In this document: one piece after another, positions 17,213 to 24,561 of the stretch
Numbering within the stretch: position 1 is the stretch's first letter
How the letters are laid out: every line of letters begins with the position of its first letter
Source of the DNA: an uncultured Boseongicola sp.
GTDB lineage: Bacteria > Pseudomonadota > Alphaproteobacteria > Rhodobacterales > Rhodobacteraceae
Reading direction: 5' to 3'
Assembly: GCA_938016355.1 (NCBI GenBank)
Contig: CALLWO010000012.1
Span: 1-36,285 of the forward strand
Length of the DNA stretch: 36,285 nt
The notes under the pieces: generated by a model
The model's database searches: none
What the model was told of the DNA's origin: nothing
What the model saw: only the letters and a program-made list of their open reading frames with translations
Translations under genes and position numbers: made by a program

Positions 17213-17269
17213 GGTACTAAAGCTGGTTTGTAACTGGACCTAACGGTTCGCCCGATGGCTACCTAGATA
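17213..17269 (+). promoter_or_regulatory. TauR operator and promoter of xsc
   Basis: CTGGACCTAA at 17234-17243 is an exact match to the CTGGACYTAA repeat known for TauR in Rhodobacter capsulatus. CTGGTTTGTAA at 17223-17233 precedes it by 11 bases and GGTACTAA at 17213-17220 by about 23, giving three copies spaced about one helical turn. TAGATA at 17264-17269 is a possible -10 element. With a 17-base spacer its -35 would fall at 17241-17246 and be weak, as expected for a promoter that needs an adjacent activator. Confidence 0.75.
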
Positions 17270-17300
17270 ACGCCAGAACCCAATAAGAGGAATCCGCGCG

Positions 17301-19070
17301 ATGAAAATGACAACCGAAGAAGCCTTTATCAAAGTCCTCCAACTGCATGGCATTCGCCATTCTTTCGGCATTATCGGTTCTGCAATGATGCCGATCTCCG
17401 ATCTGTTCCCGGCTGCCGGGATTACATTTTGGGATTGTGCCCACGAAGGTTCAGCCGGTTTCATGGCAGATGGCTACACTCGTGCCACAGGCGAGATGAG
17501 CATGATGATCGCTCAAAACGGTCCAGGCATCACAAACTTTGTGACTCCAGTCAAAACCGCCTATTGGAACCACACACCTCTTTTGCTCGTTACACCGCAG
17601 GCTGCAAACAAAACCATTGGTCAGGGTGGATTCCAGGAAGTCGAGCAAATGAAAACGTTCGAGGACATGGTCGCATATCAAGAAGAGGTCCGCGACCCGA
17701 GCCGAATTCCCGAGGTTCTGAACCGAGTGATTTTGCAAGCTAAGCGCGCTTCGGCGCCTGCTCAGATCAACATCCCACGCGATTATTGGACGCAGGTGAT
17801 TGATGTCGATCTACCCGCGATTGTTGAGTTTGAGCGGCCATCTGGCGGCGCAACCGCGATCAAAGAAGCAGCTACTCTTTTGTCGAATGCCAAATTCCCC
17901 GTTATCTTGAACGGCGCTGGCGTGGTTCTTTCCGGCGCAATTCCGGCATCGATGAACCTTGCCGAGCGTTTAGAAGCACCTGTTTGCGTCGGATACCAGC
18001 ACAACGATGCGTTTCCAGGTTCGCACCCCCTCTTTGCCGGGCCGCTTGGCTACAATGGTTCTAAAGCCGGGATGGAGCTGATTTCGAAAGCAGATGTTGT
18101 CTTGTGTCTTGGTACGCGCCTGAACCCGTTCTCCACACTGCCTGGTTACGGCATCGACTATTGGCCCGCGGACGCGAAGATCATTCAGGTTGATCTGAAC
18201 CCCGATCGTATCGGTTTGACCAAAAAAGTTGCCGTCGGAATTGTTGGCGATGCGAAGAAAGTAGCAGAAGGCATCCTTGCAAATCTGAGCGACACTGCTG
18301 GCGACGAAGGCCGAGCAGATCGCAAGAATTTGATCGCAACTTCGAAATCAACTTGGGCGCAGCAGTTGTCCAGCATGGATCACGAAGATGACGATCCCGG
18401 CACATCCTGGAACGAGCGCGCTCGTCAGGCAAAGCCAGATTGGATGAGCCCCCGAATGGCATGGCGCGCCATTCAATCTGCCCTTCCGAAAGAGGCGATC
18501 ATTTCTTCCGACATCGGTAACAACTGCGCGATTGGTAACGCTTACCCTTCATTCGAAGAAGGTCGCAAATATCTCGCTCCGGGCCTGTTCGGTCCCTGCG
18601 GGTATGGCCTTCCGTCGATTGTTGGCGCGAAAATCGGTCAGCCAAACGTGCCTGTTGTTGGCTTTGCCGGCGACGGTGCATTCGGTATCGCTGTGAACGA
18701 ACTGACTGCAATCGGTCGCGGTGAATGGCCTCCGATCACACAGATCGTATTCCGTAACTATCAGTGGGGTGCTGAAAAGCGTAACACCACGCTTTGGTAT
18801 CAGGACAACTTCGTCGGAACCGAACTTGATACGCAGGTTTCATATGCCGGCATCGCGCAAGCTTGTGGCCTCCAGGGTGTTGTTGCCCGGACAATGGAAG
18901 AACTTACAGCGGCCTTGCACAAGGCGATCGATGATCAAATGAACCATGGTAAAACCACATTGATCGAAGCCATGATCAATCAGGAACTTGGCGAACCATT
19001 CCGCCGCGACGCGATGAAGGCACCGGTTGCGGTTGCTGGCGTCAGCGCCACGGATATGGCGGCTGAGTAA
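17301..19070 (+). CDS. xsc: sulfoacetaldehyde acetyltransferase
   Basis: This 589-residue thiamine-diphosphate enzyme converts sulfoacetaldehyde and phosphate to acetyl phosphate and sulfite, the carbon-sulfur bond-breaking step of taurine breakdown, in the cytosol. The three domains of the acetolactate synthase fold are present: the N-terminal TPP domain with the family-typical HEGSAGFMADGYTRATG (the catalytic-region glutamate is in HEG), the central domain, and the C-terminal TPP domain with GDGAFGIAVNELTAIGRGEW and the metal-binding asparagine region NYQWGAEKRN. The stretch VTPVKTAYWNHTPLLLVTPQ is characteristic of Xsc. AGAGGAAT precedes the ATG. It heads the xsc-pta-betB-like operon behind a TauR site. 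Confidence 0.97.
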   Translation: MKMTTEEAFIKVLQLHGIRHSFGIIGSAMMPISDLFPAAGITFWDCAHEGSAGFMADGYTRATGEMSMMIAQNGPGITNFVTPVKTAYWNHTPLLLVTPQAANKTIGQGGFQEVEQMKTFEDMVAYQEEVRDPSRIPEVLNRVILQAKRASAPAQINIPRDYWTQVIDVDLPAIVEFERPSGGATAIKEAATLLSNAKFPVILNGAGVVLSGAIPASMNLAERLEAPVCVGYQHNDAFPGSHPLFAGPLGYNGSKAGMELISKADVVLCLGTRLNPFSTLPGYGIDYWPADAKIIQVDLNPDRIGLTKKVAVGIVGDAKKVAEGILANLSDTAGDEGRADRKNLIATSKSTWAQQLSSMDHEDDDPGTSWNERARQAKPDWMSPRMAWRAIQSALPKEAIISSDIGNNCAIGNAYPSFEEGRKYLAPGLFGPCGYGLPSIVGAKIGQPNVPVVGFAGDGAFGIAVNELTAIGRGEWPPITQIVFRNYQWGAEKRNTTLWYQDNFVGTELDTQVSYAGIAQACGLQGVVARTMEELTAALHKAIDDQMNHGKTTLIEAMINQELGEPFRRDAMKAPVAVAGVSATDMAAE

Positions 19071-19092
19071 ACGCTGTGACATGATGTGATAG

Positions 19093-19121
19093 AGGCCGGT
19101 GGGTGACCCGCCGGCCTTTTT
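19093..19121 (+). terminator. terminator-like hairpin between xsc and pta
   Basis: An 11-bp stem (AGGCCGGTGGG and CCCGCCGGCCT, one T-G pair) with loop TGA is followed by five T. It lies between xsc and pta, genes of the same pathway, so it probably acts as a partial terminator that lowers pta relative to xsc, or marks a 3' end stabilised after processing. Confidence 0.8.
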
Positions 19122-19138
19122 CTTGGGAGACACTCGAT

Positions 19139-20107
19139 ATGCCTGTGATTGATGATATTATAGCGGCGAGTAGTTCGGCGTGCCCTCACATCGTTCTCTC
19201 CGAGGGTGATGACCCGCGAGTCCAAGAGGCAGCCGAGCGCGCAGCCAAGGATGGCGTGGCACGCCTGTCGCTGGTGGGCGCCAGTCTCGAAGCCACTGAA
19301 GGCATCGACGTCATTGATCCCGAAAATTCAGATCGCCTGGACGATTACGCGCAAGCATACTTCGAATTGCGCAGGCATAAGGGAATGACCAAAGAGACGG
19401 CGCTTGAAGCAATGTCATCGCGACTGGGATACGCAGCGATGATGGTTCGGCAGGGCGACGCCGACGGAACGCTGGGCGGTGCGGTAGAGACAACATCGGA
19501 TGTCGTTCGCACGGCACTCCAGGTCATTGGTAGGGCCAAAGACGCAGAAGTTGTTTCCAGTTATTTCCTGATGCTTTTGGGTGCGCCGTTTGATCGCCCT
19601 GTGATTTTTTCTGACTGCGGATTGATATTGCAGCCGACAGCCGAAGAGTTGGCTAGTATCGCTCTTGCGTCTTCCCAATCGCTCACGGCACTCACGGGTT
19701 TGACGCCGCGCGTCGCATTTCTTTCTTTTTCGACAAAGGGCTCAGTTCCTTCTCGCGCGCATGAATCTTTGGAACGAATTCAAGCAGCAATGGAAATCGT
19801 GTCTATGCGTGCGCCCGACCTTGCACTGGACGGAGAATTGCAGTTCGATGCGGCCATTGTTCCCGATATCGCAAAAAGAAAAGCGCCTGGATCACTCATC
19901 GAAGGTCAAGCAAATGTCTTTGTTTTCCCGAGCCTTAGCTCTGGCAATATAGGGTACAAGATAGCGCAACGGCTTGGCGGAGCGATTGCATTGGGGCCGG
20001 TGTTGCAAGGTCTCGCGCGCCCGGCAAATGACCTCAGCCGTGGTGCGACGGCAGATGATATCTATCAAATGATTGCAATTACTGGCGCACAGGCGGCTGC
20101 CACTTGA
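19139..20107 (+). CDS. pta: phosphate acetyltransferase
   Basis: This 322-residue short-form enzyme turns acetyl phosphate (from Xsc) and CoA into acetyl-CoA and phosphate, feeding taurine carbon into central metabolism. The PTA/PTB domain fills the protein: VLSEGDDPRVQEAA, ALDGELQFDAA, SGNIGYKIAQRLGG and GPVLQGLARPANDLSRGA are conserved signatures. It lacks the extra N-terminal domains of long E. coli Pta. GGGAGA precedes the ATG at 19139; an earlier GTG (19103) would place the start inside the hairpin. Clustering of short pta with xsc is common in taurine users. Confidence 0.95.
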   Translation: MPVIDDIIAASSSACPHIVLSEGDDPRVQEAAERAAKDGVARLSLVGASLEATEGIDVIDPENSDRLDDYAQAYFELRRHKGMTKETALEAMSSRLGYAAMMVRQGDADGTLGGAVETTSDVVRTALQVIGRAKDAEVVSSYFLMLLGAPFDRPVIFSDCGLILQPTAEELASIALASSQSLTALTGLTPRVAFLSFSTKGSVPSRAHESLERIQAAMEIVSMRAPDLALDGELQFDAAIVPDIAKRKAPGSLIEGQANVFVFPSLSSGNIGYKIAQRLGGAIALGPVLQGLARPANDLSRGATADDIYQMIAITGAQAAAT

Positions 20108-20164
20108 AGCCAAATGGCTTTCGTGTTCGAGATCGGTAACGAAAAAAATTGCGGAGAAATCCCT

Positions 20165-21622
20165 ATGCGCGCCCAACCTAAAGCCAGTCACTTTGTGAAC
20201 GGATCCTATTTCGAAGACGATGCCGGGGATGCGATTGATTGCATCTATGCGGCTGATGGCACGGTTGTTGCACGACTTTATGAGGCAACAGACGCCGTGA
20301 CCGAAGCTGCGATTTCGGCCGCGAAAGCGGCGGGGCCAGCGTGGGCGGCGATGACGGGAACCGAGCGGGGCCGTATTTTGCGACGGGCATCCGATATGAT
20401 GCGAGATCTTAATCAAAGCCTAAGCGAGACCGAAACCCTCGACACCGGCAAGCCACTTCAGGAAACGCTCGTTGCGGATGCGACGTCTGGCGCCGATGCG
20501 CTCGAGTATTTTGGAGGGCTGGCAGGCAGCATAACCGGTGAACATATCCCGCTCCCAGGTGGCGATTGGGCTTATACGATCCGTGAACCCTTGGGCGTGT
20601 GCGTTGGTATTGGTGCGTGGAATTATCCGACGCAAATCGCATGTTGGAAGGCCGCGCCAGCGCTCGCCTGCGGAAATACAATGGTTTTTAAGCCATCGGA
20701 AACGACGCCGCTTTCCGCGCTCAGAGTGGCGGAGATCCTCAAAGACGCAGGTCTGCCCGATGGCGTATTCAATGTTGTCCAAGGGCGAGGCGGCGTTGGT
20801 GCAGCGCTAATCGGCGATAATCGGGTCGCAAAAGTTTCGCTAACGGGGTCCGTTCCGACTGGGAAGAAGGTGTATGCGGCTGCAGCAGCTGGCATGCGAC
20901 ACGTCACGATGGAACTTGGCGGGAAATCACCGCTGCTTGTCTTTGCCGATGCAGATCTCGACAAAGCGGTCTCAGGAGCAATTCTGGGGAACTTTTATTC
21001 GTCGGGCCAGGTTTGCTCAAATGGCACACGCGTTTTTGTGGAAAATAACGTGCGCGACGACTTTGTGGCTCGGCTCGTAAGACGCTTGCGAGACGGCGTC
21101 ATTATGGGCGATCCAATGGACGAAGCTGTGAATTTCGGGCCTCTGGTCAACGAAGCGCAGATGGGCATCGTGCTTGATTATATCGAAAAAGGCAAAAGCG
21201 AAGGTGCGGTGCTGGCATACGGCGGACGCCGTACGGATCGAAATGGGTTTTTCGTTGAACCAACGGTTTTTACCGATGTTCGCGATGACATGACGATCGC
21301 GCAAGAAGAAATTTTCGGCCCTGTTTTGTCTGTGCTTGATTTTGCGACTGAGGAAGAAGCGCTGATGCGCGCAAATGCGACGCCCTTTGGGCTGGCCGCA
21401 GGCGTATTCACGCGAGACCTAACCCGCGCCCATCGCATCGCAGCTGGCTTCGAGGCAGGGACGTGTTACATCAATCATTATAACGCCGCGCCAGTGGAAA
21501 TGCCCTTTGGTGGCTCAAAGTTAAGCGGCGTCGGAAGAGAGAATTCTAAGGCAGCCATCAACCATTATTCTGAAGCCAAGACCGTTTATGTTGGCATGGG
21601 GGATGTAGAAGCGCCGTTCTGA
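20165..21622 (+). CDS. betaine-aldehyde-dehydrogenase-like NAD aldehyde dehydrogenase
   Basis: This 485-residue aldehyde dehydrogenase has general base E250 (MELGGKSP) and catalytic C284 ([13 protein letters not shown]). The stretches [20 protein letters not shown] and [20 protein letters not shown] are like BetB, and length and start ([16 protein letters not shown]) also fit BetB. GGAGAAA precedes the ATG at 20165; an upstream in-frame ATG at 20114 is less likely. It could oxidise betaine aldehyde in choline breakdown. But no betA, betC or betI is next to it: it follows pta in the taurine operon by 57 bases. A role on sulfoacetaldehyde (to sulfoacetate, as SafD-type enzymes do) or on another taurine-related aldehyde is a reasonable alternative. 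The fold is sure, the substrate is not. Confidence 0.8.
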   Translation: MRAQPKASHFVNGSYFEDDAGDAIDCIYAADGTVVARLYEATDAVTEAAISAAKAAGPAWAAMTGTERGRILRRASDMMRDLNQSLSETETLDTGKPLQETLVADATSGADALEYFGGLAGSITGEHIPLPGGDWAYTIREPLGVCVGIGAWNYPTQIACWKAAPALACGNTMVFKPSETTPLSALRVAEILKDAGLPDGVFNVVQGRGGVGAALIGDNRVAKVSLTGSVPTGKKVYAAAAAGMRHVTMELGGKSPLLVFADADLDKAVSGAILGNFYSSGQVCSNGTRVFVENNVRDDFVARLVRRLRDGVIMGDPMDEAVNFGPLVNEAQMGIVLDYIEKGKSEGAVLAYGGRRTDRNGFFVEPTVFTDVRDDMTIAQEEIFGPVLSVLDFATEEEALMRANATPFGLAAGVFTRDLTRAHRIAAGFEAGTCYINHYNAAPVEMPFGGSKLSGVGRENSKAAINHYSEAKTVYVGMGDVEAPF

Positions 21623-21792
21623 CCAAGAGTGCTATCGAGCATTCCAGAGTTTTTTGATCATGATCGCTTGGCGTTTATTCGTTCGCCAATGGTGGCGAGA
21701 ATGAAAGCTTTCTGAGGCTCGCCAGATTCGCTGTCTTGCGTTAACCGCGGGCAACAGTCGCGCAGAAGTATGCAGCACACGAGAACATAAAG

Positions 21793-21838
21793 AAAAAGCG
21801 GCGACACCAGGGAGGAGGAAGGTGCCGCCGCCATTTTT
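21793..21838. terminator. bidirectional terminator, second hairpin of the CcsR-like RNA
   Basis: An 11-base stem (21798-21808 with 21821-21831) is flanked by five A on the left and TTTTT on the right (21834-21838). One position is A-C in plus-strand RNA but G-U in minus-strand RNA, so it is more stable for the minus-strand transcript. It can end both the xsc-pta-betB-like operon and the DUF1127 transcript. Confidence 0.85.
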
Positions 21839-21884
21839 CAGGAGGCCCAAGGGAGGAGGAGGACGCCCTGATCCGAAATCGCGA
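21793..21884 (-). ncRNA. ccsR: CcsR / cuckoo-family small RNA (two CCUCCUCCC-loop hairpins)
   Basis: Directly after the DUF1127 stop codon the minus strand encodes two hairpins. The first (about 21839-21873) has stem UCAGG/CCUGA plus GC/GC, and a loop containing CCUCCUCCUCCC. The second (21798-21831) has an 11-bp stem with loop UUCCUCCUCCCU and ends in a T run. CCUCCUCCC is complementary to Shine-Dalgarno sequences. This two-hairpin layout behind a DUF1127 gene is that of the CcsR RNAs (cuckoo RNA family) of Rhodobacter sphaeroides, which are made by processing from the DUF1127 mRNA under stress. Rhodobacter has four tandem copies; here there is one. The ends of the mature RNA are estimates. 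Confidence 0.85.
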
Positions 21885-22100
21885 TCAGCTGTCGTAAGCC
21901 GCGCGATAAGCGATAGAGCGAAGCTGGAGCGGCGAAACGCCGAGATCCGCCAGTTCGCGCTCTGAAAGATTTTCGAGTTCTTCGAGCGTTTGACGATAGG
22001 TTCTGTACCGCTGTACGCGAAGCGACAGACCGTTGATGAATCCGGACATCCGCGAAGGTTTTGAAACTGCGGACCGGGAAAAGAGATCCAAGGCACTCAT
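21885..22100 (-). CDS. ccaF1: DUF1127 small RNA-binding protein (CcaF1-like)
   Basis: This 71-residue basic protein has the DUF1127 helical motif at its C-terminal half: YRTYRQTLEELENLSERELA, then DLGVSPLQLRSIA. In Rhodobacter sphaeroides the DUF1127 protein encoded just before the CcsR RNAs (CcaF1) binds RNA and affects maturation of these RNAs; the same gene-RNA order here supports that role. The ATG at 22100 has AGGA eight bases upstream; an in-frame ATG three codons earlier overlaps that AGGA and is unlikely, and a longer frame to 22202 has no ribosome site. Confidence 0.88.
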   Translation of the reverse strand: MSALDLFSRSAVSKPSRMSGFINGLSLRVQRYRTYRQTLEELENLSERELADLGVSPLQLRSIAYRAAYDS

Positions 22101-22163
22101 GTTCGTCATCCTAATAAATGCGCCGTTCAACATGTCCGACGCGGGGTTGCTTGTTGACCATGA

Positions 22164-22190
22164 AGATATGCTCATGCTGCAGATGCACAA
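22164..22190 (-). promoter_or_regulatory. possible RpoH-type heat/oxidative stress promoter
   Basis: On the minus strand TTG (22190-22188), a 17-base spacer and CATATCT (22170-22164) fit the alphaproteobacterial RpoH pattern (CTTG, about 17 bases, CYTATNT) apart from ATTG instead of CTTG and A at the second -10 position. It lies about 64 bases before the DUF1127 start. The matching Rhodobacter locus is RpoHI/RpoHII dependent, which makes this reading plausible. Confidence 0.4.
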
Positions 22191-22348
22191 TCCCCCAGTC
22201 ACTCAATGCTGCTATGCAGAATGCGCATGGGTCGGTGCGGCGTAAACGAGCAAATCGCATCGAAAAGTGGCAAAAGGGTTCGATGGGGTTGCTAAGCGTG
22301 CGGCTTCGGCACAGTTAAGCCACAGCAAAGCAGGAAAGAGCATACCAG

Positions 22349-23428
22349 ATGGCCGATTTGAAAGACCGAATCCTTGACAGTCTAAAGTCCGTACCGGTGC
22401 CCGGCGGCGGCACTTTGGTTAGTCGCGATCTCGTCCGAGCCCTGAATGTTGAAGAAGGCGCCGTGCGCTTTGTAATTGAAGCGCCGTCCGCTGAAGTCGC
22501 CGCTGGATTTGAACCGGCCCGAATTGCGGCTGAGAAAGCCATTCGTGAAATCTCGGGTGTTAAGTCTGTTAATGCTGTACTGACAGCGCATGGCCCTGCT
22601 GCGCCGGCACAAAAAGCGCCGCCATCCCTAAAGGTCGGAGGGCACCCAACGCCACAGCAGGGCGGGCCACAAAAAGTTTCGGGAGTAGACCGGATCATTG
22701 CTGTCGGTTCCGGCAAAGGAGGCGTTGGGAAATCAACAGTTTCGTCTAACCTTGCTGTCGCGCTTGCAAAACAAGGCCGCCGCGTTGGGCTGCTGGATGC
22801 AGATATATATGGCCCATCGCAGCCCAAGATGATGGGAATTCAAAAGCGCCCATCTTCGCCAGATGGAAAAACGATTATCCCGCTTAAATCCCATGGCGTC
22901 ACTCTTATGTCGATTGGCTTTATGGTTGAGCCGGAAAAAGCCGTCGTTTGGCGGGGACCTATGCTCATGGGCGCTCTTCAGCAGATGCTGGGCCAGGTCG
23001 AATGGGGCGAGTTGGATGTATTGATAATCGATTTGCCGCCCGGAACAGGTGATGTGCAGCTTACCCTTTGTCAGCGGACCGAGGTTACAGGGGCGATTGT
23101 GGTCTCAACTCCGCAAGATGTAGCCCTTTTGGATGCACGCAAGGCCATTGATATGTTCACTACGCTTAATACCCCGATTCTGGGTTTGATCGAAAATATG
23201 AGCACATATGTCTGCCCTAACTGTGGGAATGAAGAGCATCTGTTTGGGCATGGCGGAGTTCGCGCGGAAGCAGAGCGACTCGGGGTTCCGTTCCTCGGAG
23301 AACTACCTCTCTCCCTTGATGTTCGGCTTGCCGGCGATGCTGGCCAGCCTATCGCCATGGGCGAGGGGGCAGCGGCGGTTGCTTATGGTCACTTGGCAAG
23401 TCGGCTGATCGGCGGAGGCATGGGATAG
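22349..23428 (+). CDS. mrp: Mrp/ApbC-type P-loop iron-sulfur cluster carrier
   Basis: This 359-residue protein has an N-terminal MIP18/DUF59-like domain (about 1-80), a linker and a deviant-Walker ParA/MinD-type ATPase domain. The ATP loop GSGKGGVGKST is at 120-130, the Walker B-like DLPPGTGDVQLT follows, and the CPNC pair at 289-292 is the expected iron-sulfur cluster site at the dimer interface. Proteins of this family carry clusters to apo-enzymes such as dehydratases. AGGAAAG is upstream of the ATG. It is next to the dcw leader but separated by a terminator-like hairpin and about 600 noncoding bases. Confidence 0.94.
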   Translation: MADLKDRILDSLKSVPVPGGGTLVSRDLVRALNVEEGAVRFVIEAPSAEVAAGFEPARIAAEKAIREISGVKSVNAVLTAHGPAAPAQKAPPSLKVGGHPTPQQGGPQKVSGVDRIIAVGSGKGGVGKSTVSSNLAVALAKQGRRVGLLDADIYGPSQPKMMGIQKRPSSPDGKTIIPLKSHGVTLMSIGFMVEPEKAVVWRGPMLMGALQQMLGQVEWGELDVLIIDLPPGTGDVQLTLCQRTEVTGAIVVSTPQDVALLDARKAIDMFTTLNTPILGLIENMSTYVCPNCGNEEHLFGHGGVRAEAERLGVPFLGELPLSLDVRLAGDAGQPIAMGEGAAAVAYGHLASRLIGGGMG

Positions 23429-23445
23429 CCATCCCAGTTTCTTTT
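23421..23445 (+). terminator. terminator-like hairpin at the mrp stop codon
   Basis: TGGGAT, loop AGCC and ATCCCA form a 6-bp stem that overlaps the mrp stop codon, followed by GTTTCTTTT. The stem is short but the tetraloop and T-rich tail fit a moderate intrinsic terminator. Confidence 0.5.
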
Positions 23446-23531
23446 CCGACGGCTCCATATTCAAATAGGCCTCAAGAGTAATGATCCAAGAATGCGTAGC
23501 CTAGGCCTGCGTTTCCTTATGGCGTGTGTTT

Positions 23532-23546
23532 TGGGAAACTGTGGGA
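23532..23546 (+). promoter_or_regulatory. MraZ-box-like pair 1
   Basis: TGGGA occurs twice with starts exactly 10 bases apart (five-base spacer). This matches the TGGGN direct repeats with five-base spacers bound by MraZ in E. coli. It is about 530 bases upstream of mraZ, just after mrp. Confidence 0.5.
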
Positions 23547-23635
23547 GATCGGCGCAGCGGTTTGCTTGTCTTACGGCTTGAGTTCTACGATTCGCGGTGT
23601 TTAACACACCAAAGAAGCTCAAGATCTAAAAAATC

Positions 23636-23650
23636 CGGGAAAATATGGGA
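23636..23650 (+). promoter_or_regulatory. MraZ-box-like pair 2
   Basis: CGGGA and TGGGA, starts exactly 10 bases apart, lie in an AT-rich stretch (23620-23780). That stretch also holds a 7-bp inverted repeat, ATATCTG and CAGATAT, at 23717-23736. No coding region is credible here; the small open frames have no family features or ribosome sites. Confidence 0.45.
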
Positions 23651-23776
23651 AACCGGAATTAGTTTTGAGTCACTACATATAGTTATAGATTTGCAATATT
23701 TGGTGAAAATCGCACAATATCTGGAAAATCAGATATGAATCTTTCGCATATCTCCATATTTTTATGAAAAAATTTG

Positions 23777-23805
23777 TTGTCTCCCATGAATTCCCATGGC
23801 ATGTT
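23777..23805 (+). promoter_or_regulatory. candidate leader promoter with MraZ-box-like pair 3
   Basis: On the minus strand TGGGA occurs twice (23782-23786 and 23792-23796), again exactly 10 bases apart. The pair falls in the 17-base spacer between TTGTCT (23777-23782) and CATGTT (23800-23805), a weak but correctly spaced sigma-70-type promoter. A protein bound here would block transcription of the mraZ leader, fitting MraZ autorepression. The promoter call is tentative; the repeat spacing is clear. Confidence 0.5.
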
Positions 23806-23811
23806 CTCTTC

Positions 23812-24024
23812 ATCGGATAGAGCGGGACAGTATCAAGGGGCGCAAAAAGACCCCGAACCCAAACAACAAGCAGGTTTCATACAGGCACCCAGCTTCATCC
23901 AATTGAGAGATCCGGCGCGCGGGCGAGCAGACATCCCCCCAGGTGGCGCGCGCAGCTGGACATTCCCGGTAACGGGACGAGGGCGGCGGATCGGACACAT
24001 GGCAGCAGTCCGATCCGCCGTTTT
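23812..24024 (+). ncRNA. upsM: UpsM-like small RNA from the mraZ 5' leader
   Basis: The dcw cluster is preceded by a long untranslated leader that ends in a very strong terminator about 40 bases before mraZ. In Rhodobacter sphaeroides the same position gives rise to UpsM, an abundant RNA of about 206 bases made by premature termination in an extended mraZ leader. Counting back that length from the terminator lands just downstream of the promoter-like element at 23777-23805. Identity rests on position, length and terminator; I cannot compare sequences here. The 5' end is an estimate. Confidence 0.62.
23984..24024 (+). terminator. intrinsic terminator in the mraZ leader
   Basis: A perfect 13-bp stem (CGGCGGATCGGAC and GTCCGATCCGCCG) with an 11-base loop is followed by TTTT. 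It lies between the leader promoter and mraZ, so most leader transcripts should stop here and only read-through reaches the division genes. Confidence 0.88.
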
Positions 24025-24063
24025 CCTATTTTGGGGGGGTGAATTTTAGGGAGCTACGGGACA

Positions 24064-24558
24064 GTGGTTCGGATGTTCAGAGGTGAAGGTGTCCAGAAGG
24101 TGGACACAAAGGGCAGGGTGTCTATCCCGGCCCATTATCGCCGTGTACTGGAATCTGGAGACCCATCCTATAGCGAAGGCAAAGCGCCGGAATTTGTGAT
24201 AGTGTACGGCGATCATCGTCGCGACTTTCTGGAGTGTTTCACCATCGACGCCGCAAACGACGTCGACGCACGGATCGCCGAGTTGCCCCGTGGCTCGGCG
24301 CGCCGTCGCGCAATGGAAAAGCTGTTTCACGGCCAGTCGTTGCCACTGACAGTTGATGAAACCGGCCGGATCGTTCTGCCTGCCAAGCTTCGTCAGAAGA
24401 TTGGTATCGAAGGCGAGGCTTACTTTATCGCTATGGGGGATACATTTCAGATTTGGAAGCCTGCGACGTTTGAAAGTCAGGACAGCGACGTCGAAGCATT
24501 GCTCGACGATCTTGGCGGAGCTGACATCTGGACCCTTCTTGAGGGAGAGGAGGGCTGA
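24064..24558 (+). CDS. mraZ: transcriptional regulator MraZ
   Basis: This 164-residue protein has two SpoVT-AbrB-like halves. The paired DxxxR motifs are D14/R18 (VDTKGRVSIPA) and D98/R102 (VDETGRIVLPAKLR). MraZ binds TGGG repeats upstream of the dcw cluster, and it is the first gene of the cluster. The start is GTG at 24064 with GGGAG about ten bases upstream; the resulting MVRMFRGE aligns with the usual MxRxFRGE start, so the ATG three codons later is less likely. Three TGGGA pairs in the leader are its likely targets. Confidence 0.94.
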   Translation: MVRMFRGEGVQKVDTKGRVSIPAHYRRVLESGDPSYSEGKAPEFVIVYGDHRRDFLECFTIDAANDVDARIAELPRGSARRRAMEKLFHGQSLPLTVDETGRIVLPAKLRQKIGIEGEAYFIAMGDTFQIWKPATFESQDSDVEALLDDLGGADIWTLLEGEEG

Positions 24559-24561
24559 GTT

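Noticed and set aside
20114-20164. Longer start for the BetB-like dehydrogenase
   Set aside because: The ATG at 20165 has GGAGAAA at good distance and gives the usual BetB start; the extra 17 residues do not resemble the family.
23526-23738. A 70-residue frame in the mrp-mraZ gap
   Set aside because: GTG start without a ribosome site, no recognisable protein features, and it overlaps two MraZ-box pairs and AT-rich regulatory DNA.
23774-24049. A 91-residue frame upstream of mraZ
   Set aside because: It runs through the promoter-like element and the leader terminator hairpin, lacks a ribosome site, and fits a noncoding leader RNA better.
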